This document shows, one piece after another, positions 34,112 through 41,142 of a stretch of DNA of 64,000 nucleotides. The position numbers were made by a program, and so were the translations under genes. The stretch is from JACPLR01 sp041649295 (GTDB taxonomy: Archaea; Nanobdellota; Nanobdellia; Pacearchaeales; GW2011-AR1): contig JBAZNI010000001.1 of the NCBI GenBank assembly GCA_041649295.1, positions 248,001 through 312,000 on the forward strand, in the 5' to 3' direction. Under the pieces are notes generated by a model. That model did not search any database, had not been told where the DNA came from, and worked only from the letters and a program-made list of their open reading frames with translations. The first letter of the stretch is position 1. Each line of letters begins with the position of its first letter.

Positions 34112-35010
34112 TTCTTACTTATTTGTATCAACTCCAACCATCTATTAGCTGTTTCAAACTTCAAAGAGGGGATAGTGACATCTGAAGGTGTTTTATAATT
34201 TAATGATTCGTGCTTTTTAATAAAGTTATAATAAATTTCAAATCCTTTCATTAAAGAATAAGCACTCTCAACAGAGCCGTGAAATCCCCTAAAGTTTTGG
34301 GTTCGTTGTCTTATTGTGTTATGCAATCTTTCAACCCAAATATTAAACCCTTGCCCCTTTGAAGCATTCACAACCCTATGAGTAACTAACCCTTTCTTTA
34401 GATTATAATATCCATAAACAGACTTTACAACATTAGGATATTGAGTTAAACCATCTGTTGTAACTATCTTAACTTGTTCTCCTGTTTTTCCTTTTATTGT
34501 TTCAAATATAGCTTTAAGCTCTTTTTGATTCCTATTCTTAACATAAGCAGAAGAAAGTATAAATCTGGTTTTAACATCAATTCCATCTATAAACCAATTC
34601 CTATCAACACCCAATTTTTTATTATAGCTCTTTCTTCTGTGATATTCCATTTCATCAACTTCTATGTAACTGCCTGTCTGAACATTTAAAGTATCAGTAA
34701 AATTAGATATTTGTAAAGAGTATTTTCTAACCCATCTCAATATTGTAGTATGGTTTGAGTTATGTGGGAAAAATGCTTTAAAGTGTTCTTGAACTCCACG
34801 AGTAGATAAGCCCCTGTAAAACAAATCTAAAGCACAAGTTATCTTTTGAGGGCTATTTCTCATTCTTGCAAAAGAATCATTAATAAAAGTTTCAGAACAC
34901 GATTTACAGCAGTATCTTTGGACTTTGCCTCTATTCTCTGTTTTTCTCTTTCCCCACTTAATAACTTCTGTGCTTTTACACTTAGGGCATATTATATTAT
35001 TACTTATCAT
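34108..35010 (-). CDS. IS6/IS240-like DDE transposase with N-terminal zinc ribbon
   Basis: 300 residues. Zinc ribbon: Cys8, Cys11, Cys35, Cys38. Helix-turn-helix region around LDLFYRGLSTRGVQEHFKAFF and TTILRWVRKY. Catalytic triad by position: Asp119 in GSYIEVDEMEYHRRKS, Asp186 in KIVTTDGLTQYP, Glu227 in WVERLHNTIRQRTQNFRG, and the family ending YYNFIKKHESLNYKTPSD. Complete and probably active. Strongly similar to the transposase at 42513..43451, including long identical blocks. Promoter TATA (AGTTTAAATAC) at about 35032-35042 shares an intergenic dyad with the divergent zinc-ribbon/methyltransferase genes. Confidence 0.92.
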   Translation of the reverse strand: MISNNIICPKCKSTEVIKWGKRKTENRGKVQRYCCKSCSETFINDSFARMRNSPQKITCALDLFYRGLSTRGVQEHFKAFFPHNSNHTTILRWVRKYSLQISNFTDTLNVQTGSYIEVDEMEYHRRKSYNKKLGVDRNWFIDGIDVKTRFILSSAYVKNRNQKELKAIFETIKGKTGEQVKIVTTDGLTQYPNVVKSVYGYYNLKKGLVTHRVVNASKGQGFNIWVERLHNTIRQRTQNFRGFHGSVESAYSLMKGFEIYYNFIKKHESLNYKTPSDVTIPSLKFETANRWLELIQISKN

Positions 35011-35012
35011 AA

Positions 35013-35080
35013 TATACTATAGGTATATAGAGTATTTAAACTTTATGGTAGTATATTACTATAGTAAAGTATTTAAATGA
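35013..35080. promoter_or_regulatory. divergent promoters with a central 29-bp dyad operator
   Basis: Between transposase (left) and zinc-ribbon/methyltransferase genes (right). The dyad at 35041-35069 has arms CTTTA-n3-TAGTA, centre tat, TACTA-n3-TAAAG. It is centred between leftward TTTAAATAC (35033-35042) and rightward AGTATTTAAAT (35069-35079). A second dyad TATAC-tatag-GTATA lies at 35013-35027. A protein bound at the centre could silence both genes at once. Confidence 0.6.
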
Positions 35081-35098
35081 AGAAATCTATGTTTTTGT

Positions 35099-35239
35099 AT
35101 GAAAAAAGAGATAAGGGTTTATGAATGTAAATGTGAGAGGTGTAAACATGAATGGATAACAAGAAGTGAAGAAGTCCCTATTGTCTGCCCAAAATGTAAA
35201 TCTCCATATTGGGATAAACCGCTTAATAATAAAAAATAA
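35099..35239 (+). CDS. tiny zinc-ribbon protein next to the methyltransferase
   Basis: 46 residues: VYECKCERCKHEWITRSEEVPIVCPKCKSPYWDKP, a rubredoxin/zinc-ribbon knuckle pair with CxCxxC and CPKC. TATA-like AGTATTTAAAT about 22 bases upstream. The stop is one base before the methyltransferase ATG (TAAAATG), so they are coupled. Candidate DNA-binding controller for the R-M unit, by analogy of position to C proteins only; the fold is different from those. Confidence 0.7.
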   Translation: MKKEIRVYECKCERCKHEWITRSEEVPIVCPKCKSPYWDKPLNNKK

Positions 35240-35240
35240 A

Positions 35241-36353
35241 ATGACAAATATAATTTTAAATAAAGATAGATTAATTGAAGAAGTCTCTGAAATTAATGGG
35301 ATAAATGAAACAAAAGAATTTAGGAGTAGAATAACTAACATTTTAAATTCTATAAATAGCAAAGAAGATAATTTATTTTTATTAAATATTTCTGGAAATG
35401 GCGATACAATTGAATATAAGAAAGAAGTTTTATTATCAGATTTGCAACAGATATTAGATTCTCAAACATTAGAGAGAGCAAAATATTATTTGCAAAGGAT
35501 GAAGAAGGGAATTGAAGAAGTAAAAACAAGTAAAATTAATGATATTAATTTAAATAGATGGAAAGAATATGGAGATTTAACAACTGATAGTTTATGGTAT
35601 TGGGAAAAAAGAGATACTTCTGGAGTTCATATGGCAAGTTATTGGGGAAACTTTATACCACAAATACCTAACCAAACCATGAGGAGATATACTAAAAAGG
35701 GCGATTGGGTTTTAGATACATTTTCTGGTAGTGGAACAACATTAATTGAATGTAAAAGATTGGGCGTAAATGGTATAGGAATAGAATTAAATTCTGATGT
35801 TGTAAAGAACTCTAAAGAACTAATATTAAAAGAGAAGAATCCAGATAAAGTATATACAGATGTAATTCAAGGGGATAGCAGATTTATACCTAAAGAAGAG
35901 ATTATTAAAAATCTTCCAACAAAAAGTTTTCAGATGATAATTATGCATCCACCATACCATGATATAATAAAGTTTAGTGATAATGAAAAAGATTTATCAA
36001 ATGCTAAAAGTTTGAAAGAATTTCTTAATATGTTTGGGAAAGTGATTGATAATGTAACCCCTATTTTAGATAATAATCGATATTTAATCTTAGTTATAGG
36101 AGATAAATATTCAAAAGGAGAGTGGATACCCTTAGGACATTTAACTATGTTAGAGGTGTTGAAAAGAGGGTATACTTTAAAGAGTAGTATAGTTAAAAAT
36201 ATCGAAAAAACAACTGCAAAAAGAAACCAAGAAGATTTATGGAGATACAGGGCTTTGGTTGGAGGATTTTATATTTTTAAACATGAGTATGTTTTTATAT
36301 TCAAAAAAACAGGAAATAAAGAAAGACTAATTGATGAAATTATTTATAATTGA
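35241..36353 (+). CDS. site-specific DNA methyltransferase (N4-cytosine or N6-adenine), M of R-M system 1
   Basis: 370 residues from ATG 35241. SAM-binding motif I is VLDTFSGSGTTLIECKRLG, FSGSG at 161-165; the catalytic motif IV follows as MIIMHPPYHDIIKF with HPPY at 236-239, where D/N/SPPY is usual. Motif I before IV fits the gamma-like order. The 130-residue N-terminal part is probably target recognition or dimerisation. The upstream segment SGVHMASYWGNFIPQIPNQTMRRYTKKGDWVLD is like that of known amino-methyltransferases. Its 3' end overlaps the convergent nuclease by 14 bases. Confidence 0.85.
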   Translation: MTNIILNKDRLIEEVSEINGINETKEFRSRITNILNSINSKEDNLFLLNISGNGDTIEYKKEVLLSDLQQILDSQTLERAKYYLQRMKKGIEEVKTSKINDINLNRWKEYGDLTTDSLWYWEKRDTSGVHMASYWGNFIPQIPNQTMRRYTKKGDWVLDTFSGSGTTLIECKRLGVNGIGIELNSDVVKNSKELILKEKNPDKVYTDVIQGDSRFIPKEEIIKNLPTKSFQMIIMHPPYHDIIKFSDNEKDLSNAKSLKEFLNMFGKVIDNVTPILDNNRYLILVIGDKYSKGEWIPLGHLTMLEVLKRGYTLKSSIVKNIEKTTAKRNQEDLWRYRALVGGFYIFKHEYVFIFKKTGNKERLIDEIIYN

Positions 36354-37488
36354 CTTCTTCAAATATTAATTCACTATTATCATTTAAATAAAATTCAATA
36401 AATCTTAAAGGTAAACAATCTTTATTTTCTTCATTTAAACATTTAAATGATTCAATTATTGATAGATATAATTCTGAATTTTTATCATCAAATCTCCTCG
36501 ATATTAATATTGGTTGTATACTACTAACCCTATTTGGAAGATAGTATTGTTTAAGCCAATCAATATATCTTTGTATTTGTTTTTTATTAAGTAATGAAGC
36601 TGGAACCGCTTTTAATTCTATAGGTGTTATGAATCTATCTTTTTCATTAAACGATAATAAAATATCTATTCTTTGCATACCAACACCACATGAAACCTCA
36701 TTACCAATCCACTCTAAATTTTTATTATTTATTAATAATCTTTTAAGATAATTATTTTGCTCTAAATTTTGAAGAATAAACGCTTGTAGGTGGTTTTCAA
36801 ATGCAAGGTTATTTTTATATTTTGTAATTAATCTTGGCAATATAATAATCTTCTCTTTTCTTCCATCATAATTGTGTGGATTATTTGAAGTGGAGATTAT
36901 AATTTGTTGTTGAATATCAAATGAAAAACTCTTAGAAGTTATTATCTTCCTTTGATTCTTTGCTCTTATAAGGTAAAATAATCTTTCAGACTCATATATA
37001 GTAATCATAGTATTGCCCCTATTTGCTTTTAACTTCCTATAAATTAAACTCCAAATCATTTGACTTGGGGTTTGAATATTTCTTATTTCATCTAATGCCT
37101 CCCATTCTGTAACTCCTTGTGGATAAACTTCAAATGGTTCAATTAATATTCTAAATGTAAGCGATTTTTTTAGTTCTTCATTTAAGTATTGATTTTCATC
37201 GTTATTATCCAAGAACCCTAAGGATTTTGCTTTGAATATCCCATAAAATTTACCATCTCCGACTTTTTTGCTTTGTTGTAAGTAGAAAATTATATAATCT
37301 CCAATTCTTATTCTACTTAAATCAGCAATCATTCCAATTAGTAAATTTTCTCTTGTAGAATTTAAACTTGAATTTGAAGAGTTATTAAAGTCAATAACAT
37401 AATCTTTTGCCCCAGTTCCAGCAAATAGGTGTTCTAAATGATATTTAAAAGTTATTTCATCAACAATAAATACATGGGTGTTTACCAT
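36340..37488 (-). CDS. restriction endonuclease with EVE-like N-terminus and PD-(D/E)XK C-terminus, R of system 1
   Basis: 382 residues. N-terminal 1-155 has the look of an EVE/PUA-type base-reading domain (HVFIVDEITFKYHLEHLFAGTGAKDY, RIGDYIIFYLQQ, FYGIFKAKSLGF). The C-terminal nuclease core: Glu231 in FENHLQAFILQNLE, Asp275 in MQRIDILLSF, Glu291-x-Lys293 in ITPIELKAVPA. EVE-like domains fused to PD-(D/E)XK nucleases occur in modification-sensing or type II restriction. Convergent overlap with the methyltransferase by 14 bases. Promoter GATAAGTTTTTAAGTTTCT lies between the terminal repeat and the start, nearly the same as that of the nuclease in element 2. Confidence 0.78.
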   Translation of the reverse strand: MVNTHVFIVDEITFKYHLEHLFAGTGAKDYVIDFNNSSNSSLNSTRENLLIGMIADLSRIRIGDYIIFYLQQSKKVGDGKFYGIFKAKSLGFLDNNDENQYLNEELKKSLTFRILIEPFEVYPQGVTEWEALDEIRNIQTPSQMIWSLIYRKLKANRGNTMITIYESERLFYLIRAKNQRKIITSKSFSFDIQQQIIISTSNNPHNYDGRKEKIIILPRLITKYKNNLAFENHLQAFILQNLEQNNYLKRLLINNKNLEWIGNEVSCGVGMQRIDILLSFNEKDRFITPIELKAVPASLLNKKQIQRYIDWLKQYYLPNRVSSIQPILISRRFDDKNSELYLSIIESFKCLNEENKDCLPLRFIEFYLNDNSELIFEEVNYK

Positions 37489-37524
37489 AAAATTTTGAAG
37501 AATAAGAAACTTAAAAACTTATCT

Positions 37525-37557
37525 ACCAACCTTTAATGCACCAGAGTAGTGTTAAGT
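37525..37557. repeat. right terminal inverted repeat and target duplication of element 1
   Basis: ACCAACCTTTAA then TGCACCAGAGTA ends the element at 37548, complementary to the left end with 2 mismatches. GTGTTAAGT at 37549-37557 is the second copy of the target duplication. Confidence 0.88.
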
Positions 37558-37619
37558 TGAGTAGGTTAATGTGTGCAAATTTTACAAAGTTTTATAATTA
37601 TCCTTTAACAAATAACTAT

Positions 37620-38009
37620 ATGGCAGGTAATGAAATAGATATTCCATTATCAAAAGAGGAAGAAAAACAAAAGATAGAATTTTTGAAAAAAAGAAAATTT
37701 GAGGATTTTAAAATACATGCTTATTATAACCGAGAAAGCTATATTAAACATGCTGTTGAGATTGAAACTATTAAGGAAATTTACCCTAAATTCGATAAGA
37801 TAATCTGTGTTTTCAAGAGGCCTGCTAAAAATGGTTTTAAGTATTCTTTTATATATGAATTAGAAGAAACAAGGTCCTTGGTTCTTTGTTTTTATTTAGA
37901 TGAGCAACCTCCAAAATTTTTCAATGCTTATTTTGATTATACGAAGCAAGACAAAAAATTAAGAAAAAAAGTTGAGGAGTGGATGAAAAGGCAAATTAAC
38001 AGGCAATAG
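37620..38009 (+). CDS. unknown protein, possible toxin partner of DUF2283
   Basis: 129 residues from ATG 37620, TTATAA-type promoter just upstream. FEDFKIHAYYNRESYIKHAVEIETIKEIYPKFDKIICVFKRP...YSFIYELEETRSLVLCFYLDEQPPKFFNAYFDYTKQDKK looks like a small mixed alpha/beta protein, faintly like RelE/BrnT-type toxins. It overlaps the convergent DUF2283 gene by 14 bases. Identity uncertain. Confidence 0.5.
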   Translation: MAGNEIDIPLSKEEEKQKIEFLKKRKFEDFKIHAYYNRESYIKHAVEIETIKEIYPKFDKIICVFKRPAKNGFKYSFIYELEETRSLVLCFYLDEQPPKFFNAYFDYTKQDKKLRKKVEEWMKRQINRQ

Positions 38010-38325
38010 GGAATTTGTTTGCATCTTGCTGAATTGCAAATTGAAAGGTGTGTTCTTTTATTTCTGTTGCTAAAACAAATCCTAGAGTTAATATATTTCC
38101 TACTCTCATAACTTGAATCTTTGCTAATTTTAAATTACTTAATTGTTCTGGTGAGAAATTAAATAGTTTAGAGGCGCAATCCACTTCTATGCCTAAAACT
38201 TTTCCAGTTTCCCCAATATCAACAACAATATTGCCAAAACTTAAATTGCCAACAACTTTTTCTTTTTCAAAATTGTTGTGAATGTAAAGAATATCTAAGT
38301 CCTCTTCATATTCATAGCTTTTCAT
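37996..38325 (-). CDS. DUF2283-family protein
   Basis: 109 residues. YEYEEDLDILYIHNNFEKEKVVGNLSFGNIVVDIGETGKVLGIEVDCASKLFNF is the DUF2283 signature (Y-D/E-E-x-D-x-L-Y-I, G-x-I-x-V-D-x-x-x-x-G-x-x-x-G-I-E-x-x-x-A-S). Longer than the usual 60-70 residues by a C-terminal beta-rich part. DUF2283 proteins are often found beside toxin-like genes and may be antitoxins. Confidence 0.75.
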   Translation of the reverse strand: MKSYEYEEDLDILYIHNNFEKEKVVGNLSFGNIVVDIGETGKVLGIEVDCASKLFNFSPEQLSNLKLAKIQVMRVGNILTLGFVLATEIKEHTFQFAIQQDANKFPIAC

Positions 38326-38383
38326 GTAGGATGAAGGATTGCCTTATTTTTAAATGTTGCCTGCCAGAGGGTTTTAAATAATA

Positions 38384-38413
38384 AACTTATTAAATCGCAG
38401 TATCGCTGTCTTA
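38384..38413. repeat. short repeat shared with 31734..31758
   Basis: AACTTATTAAATCG then C/T-AG, then CTGTCTTA occur at both places; this copy has five extra bases TATCG before CTGTCTTA. Both are intergenic. Role unknown. Confidence 0.5.
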
Positions 38414-38467
38414 CAAATTAGTAGAATTATTGGTAAACTTTAAAAACACCTGATTCTTTTTTAGTTA

Positions 38468-39040
38468 ATGGATAAGAAAGCTATATCATTGGTTGTGATT
38501 ATTATCCTTGTTGTTGGAGGTTTTTTAATCTATAAAATGAATTCAAATGGATTATTGGGAAGGACAGTAGAAACAAGTGAAACAAAAGTAAAATTAGAAA
38601 CAAATTATGGAGAGATAGTTATTGAACTTTATGATGAGATGCCGATAACTACAGCTAATTTTGTCAGTTTAGTTAAAAAAGGGACTTATAATGGAGTTAT
38701 ATTTCACAGAATTATTGACGGATTTATGATTCAGGGCGGTGATCCTATTGGAACAGGATATGGAGATGATTCAATACCTAAAATAAAAGATGAGTTTACA
38801 AATACTATTCTTGATAAAAATAACAGAGGCACAATTTCAATGGCAAATGCCGGGCCGAACACAGGAAGTAGCCAATTTTTTATTAATCTTGCTGACAATA
38901 ATTATCTTGATGGAAAACATCCTGTTTTTGGAAAAGTTATAGATGGTATGGATGTTGTTGACAAGATTGCAAAAGTAGATACAGATTCCAATGATCGCCC
39001 GTTAATTCCTGTAAAGATAATCCGGGCGAGCGTGATTTAG
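38468..39040 (+). CDS. membrane-anchored or exported cyclophilin-type peptidyl-prolyl isomerase
   Basis: 190 residues. An N-terminal hydrophobic segment (6-23, AISLVVIIILVVGGFLIY) acts as signal anchor. The cyclophilin domain from about 40: FHRIIDGFMIQGGDPIGTGYG, NRGTISMANAGPNTGSSQFFIN (active-site Gln and Phe), LDGKHPVFGKVIDGMDVVDKI. Speeds proline isomerisation in proteins outside the membrane. Coupled to the next gene (1-base gap). Confidence 0.92.
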   Translation: MDKKAISLVVIIILVVGGFLIYKMNSNGLLGRTVETSETKVKLETNYGEIVIELYDEMPITTANFVSLVKKGTYNGVIFHRIIDGFMIQGGDPIGTGYGDDSIPKIKDEFTNTILDKNNRGTISMANAGPNTGSSQFFINLADNNYLDGKHPVFGKVIDGMDVVDKIAKVDTDSNDRPLIPVKIIRASVI

Positions 39041-39041
39041 A

Positions 39042-39638
39042 ATGTTAAAAAATCCTAATGAATTTGACAAAGGAAAAACAATTGTTTATTTTATAAGGCA
39101 TGGAGAGAGAGTTCATATACCGGATAAAAAAAATTTTGGATTAGAAATTCCAGGCCCAGGGTTATCTGCTCTTGGCAAGAAACAAGCTAAAAAAGTTGCA
39201 AAAGAGATTTCTAAAATAAAAGATGAAATTGATGTTTTATATTCAAGCAATATGAAAAGGGCTATTGAAACTGCTGAAGAAATTGGAAAAAAGATAAACA
39301 AAAAACCAAAGATTGTTCCTAATATCTCAGAATTTAGAAAGATAGTATTTGAAAGAAAAATTCATAAAAATGAATTTTGGAAACATTATTTTAAACAGAG
39401 AAAAGCTTTGAAAACATTTGATAAGATATTATTAGCAAATAACGGAAAAGTAATTGTAATTGTTGCTCATGGTAATGTGATTAAAGCATTAATCTTTAGA
39501 AAACTTGGGTTATCATTAAAAAATTCTGGAAAGTTTCATAATATGAATTGTAATATTTCTGTTGCTCGTTATCTTGGGAAAAGACTTGACCATGTTTGTT
39601 CTTTTAACACTGAGTCGATTAAGCATTCTTCTATCTGA
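39042..39638 (+). CDS. histidine phosphatase (phosphoglycerate mutase superfamily)
   Basis: 198 residues. Catalytic RHG at 19-21 in IVYFIRHGERV, YSSNMKRAIETAEEIG with the second conserved Arg, and VIVIVAHGNVIKALIF with the second catalytic His. Acts on phosphate esters; substrate not predictable. One base after the cyclophilin stop, same transcript. Confidence 0.85.
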   Translation: MLKNPNEFDKGKTIVYFIRHGERVHIPDKKNFGLEIPGPGLSALGKKQAKKVAKEISKIKDEIDVLYSSNMKRAIETAEEIGKKINKKPKIVPNISEFRKIVFERKIHKNEFWKHYFKQRKALKTFDKILLANNGKVIVIVAHGNVIKALIFRKLGLSLKNSGKFHNMNCNISVARYLGKRLDHVCSFNTESIKHSSI

Positions 39639-39672
39639 TATTTGGGTTAATGTTTACTAATATAACCAAAAG

Positions 39673-39713
39673 ATTTAAATAATAGTATCAACTGATAATA
39701 GTATCAGATGATA
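39673..39713 (+). promoter_or_regulatory. TATA box and twin operator of an HTH-RelE module
   Basis: GATTTAAATAA TATA at 39671-39681. TATCA-ac-TGATA at 39686-39697 and TATCA-ga-TGATA at 39702-39713 are two copies of one dyad, centres 16 bases apart. The second spans the ATG at 39708. This is the arrangement expected for an autorepressed toxin-antitoxin operon. Confidence 0.7.
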
Positions 39714-40004
39714 AATAAAACAGAACAAAAAGAAATGAGTTTTAATGTAGAAGAGATAATTACAAGAAGTCCAAGACTTGAAACTATTATGCTAGTAGAA
39801 CATTTTATTAAAGAGCACTCGGGAAAGTTCAAAAAAACAGAATTATTTAATAGGCTACCTAAAAAAACAATGTGGGGAACTTTTAATGTAATTCTTAAAT
39901 ATCTTTGGGATACAAATAAGATTGGAATTGACAAAAATGGATATATTGTTTATATCTGGTCTCCAGAAGCAGGGGAATTATTTAAAAATCGCAAAAGATA
40001 TTAA
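39708..40004 (+). CDS. winged-helix/HTH protein, probable antitoxin
   Basis: 98 residues. LETIMLVEHFIKEHSGKFKKTELFNRLPKKTMWGTFNVILKYLWDTNKIGIDKNGYIVYIWSPE is a winged helix (KTELFNRL...TFNVILKYL recognition region, wing DKNGYIVYI). 12 bases before a RelE-like gene. Likely antitoxin and autoregulator; twin dyads overlap its start. Confidence 0.75.
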   Translation: MINKTEQKEMSFNVEEIITRSPRLETIMLVEHFIKEHSGKFKKTELFNRLPKKTMWGTFNVILKYLWDTNKIGIDKNGYIVYIWSPEAGELFKNRKRY

Positions 40005-40015
40005 AATATGTGGCT

Positions 40016-40345
40016 ATGATTAAACCTGCAGATAATGTTGTATTTGCAAATTCTGATCTTGAGAATGCTTTTAATTCTCTTGCTGAAAACAGCCCTTTAA
40101 AAAAATCAATACAAAAAACAGTTGATAATCTAAAAAGAAATATATTCTGCGGACAGCAGATACCAAAAGATAGAATTCCAAGGGAATATATTCAAAAATA
40201 TAAGATTAGTAATCTTTGGTGGCATCCATTAGCTGGTAATTGGAGATTAGTTTATTCTGCTGTTACTCCAGTAAGTTTTGAAATTCTTGCAGTAATAATT
40301 GAGTATTTTGACCATAAGCATTATGAAAGACGTTTTAATTACTAA
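40016..40345 (+). CDS. RelE/ParE-superfamily toxin
   Basis: 109 residues from ATG 40016 (a GTG two codons earlier is possible). FCGQQIPKDRIPREYIQKYKISNLWWHPLAGNWRLVYSAVTPVSFEILAVIIEYFDHKHYERRF shows the RelE pattern: R-L-V-Y strand, then a strand ending in F-D-H-K-x-Y-E-R-R-F. Members cleave mRNA on the ribosome. Second gene of the HTH-RelE pair. Confidence 0.83.
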   Translation: MIKPADNVVFANSDLENAFNSLAENSPLKKSIQKTVDNLKRNIFCGQQIPKDRIPREYIQKYKISNLWWHPLAGNWRLVYSAVTPVSFEILAVIIEYFDHKHYERRFNY

Positions 40346-40658
40346 AAATTGATGTTTATACACTTCGAAATTACCTCTGGATAAATTTCTCCGTTAATAA
40401 TTTAGTTAAGATAAGTAAAATCAAATTAATTTATTGGTGGCAGTAATCAAAGTAGAAAGTGAGTATATCATAGAACAGCTGTCTATTGTAATATCAGAGC
40501 GAAGCGAATTTTTATTTAATAGAACATAACTTTCCCTAGTTTTATGCGAATTGAGTGGTAAGCATCAGTATTCTTAACAGATGATTATAATTAGATATCA
40601 CCTCTGATAAGTATAAAAAATAAATCAAAAATAAAAAAATAAATAGATTGATTGTTCT
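40346..40658. other. 313-base intergenic region, no gene seen
   Basis: Stops in every frame. It contains ATAACTTTCCCTAG at about 40525-40538, related to short repeats at about 44930 and 45584. Also AGAGCGAAGCGAATTTTTAT near 40497, vaguely like the 3' part of the RNA-like repeats at 47-51 kb. Otherwise featureless. Confidence 0.5.
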
Positions 40659-40964
40659 TTAGAATCTTCTTCTATTGAAATTTCCACCGCCGCCTCTCAT
40701 TGGTGGTCTTCTTGGTCTATCTGGATCCATTGGCTTTGCTTCAGATATCTTAAGCTCACGGCCTTCAACATCTTTGCCGTTCATTTCTTCGATTGCTTTC
40801 TTTGCTTCGTCATCGTCAGAAATTGTTACAAAACCAAATCCTTTTGATCTTCCTGAAAACTTGTCCTTTATTAATGTTGCTTCTTCTACATTATATGCTT
40901 CAAAAAGTTTTTTCAACTTTGATTCATCAACACTAAAAGGCAAATTACCTACATATAGCTTCAT
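40659..40964 (-). CDS. RRM RNA-binding protein with Gly/Arg tail
   Basis: 101 residues. One RNA recognition motif: RNP2 LYVGNLPF at 3-10, RNP1 SKGFGFVTI, and the end GRELKISEAKP. Tail RPRRPPMRGGGGNFNRRRF is RGG-like. Strong ribosome-binding site: GGAGG about 7 bases before the start. Resembles small cold-shock RRM proteins of bacteria; RNA chaperone role inferred. The target region for element 2 lies about 100 bases upstream. Confidence 0.93.
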   Translation of the reverse strand: MKLYVGNLPFSVDESKLKKLFEAYNVEEATLIKDKFSGRSKGFGFVTISDDDEAKKAIEEMNGKDVEGRELKISEAKPMDPDRPRRPPMRGGGGNFNRRRF

Positions 40965-41071
40965 ATTTTTTCCTCCTTACACTCGTATCTATTAAGAACT
41001 AGTCCTAATAATTATAAAATGTCTTTCCTCCGAACATAACAATCATTAACAAAGAGGGTTTTTAAAGGTTT

Positions 41072-41106
41072 TGGAGGTTATTCTCTGTTAACTAAAAGGG
41101 ACTTTT
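41072..41106. repeat. left target duplication and terminal repeat of element 2
   Basis: TGGAGGTTA at 41072-41080 is repeated at 44736-44744. The element starts TTCTCTGTTAAC then TAAAAGGGACTTTT. The reverse complement of the other end reads TACATTGTTAAG then TTAGAGGGACTTTT: 20 of 26 positions agree, with TGTTAA and AGGGACTTTT identical. Confidence 0.83.
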
Positions 41107-41142
41107 AGATAGGTTTTTAAGTTTCTAAATCGTGGCTTTTTT

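Larger units (their letters stand above)
33202..37548. mobile_element. element 1: 4.35-kb transposon carrying a restriction-modification system
   Basis: Bounded by 24-bp inverted repeats (2 mismatches) and a 9-bp direct duplication GTGTTAAGT outside them. Contents in order: an unknown 277-aa protein (+), an IS6/IS240-like DDE transposase (-), a 46-aa zinc-ribbon protein (+), a DNA methyltransferase (+) and an EVE-like/PD-(D/E)XK endonuclease (-). The transposase and the 277-aa gene share overlapping stops, which argues that the transposase belongs to the unit and is not a later insertion. All parts look intact. Compare element 2 at 41081..44735. Confidence 0.85.

Noticed and set aside
34108..35010. 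Transposase as a separate small IS inserted into the R-M locus
   Set aside because: No inverted repeats or duplications close to the gene, and its stop overlaps the neighbouring stop by 4 bases; only the outer ends at 33202 and 37548 fit.
40560..40620. C/D-box RNA-like ATGATT ... CTGA near 40580-40615
   Set aside because: The C box is imperfect and there is no C'/D' pair or terminal stem.
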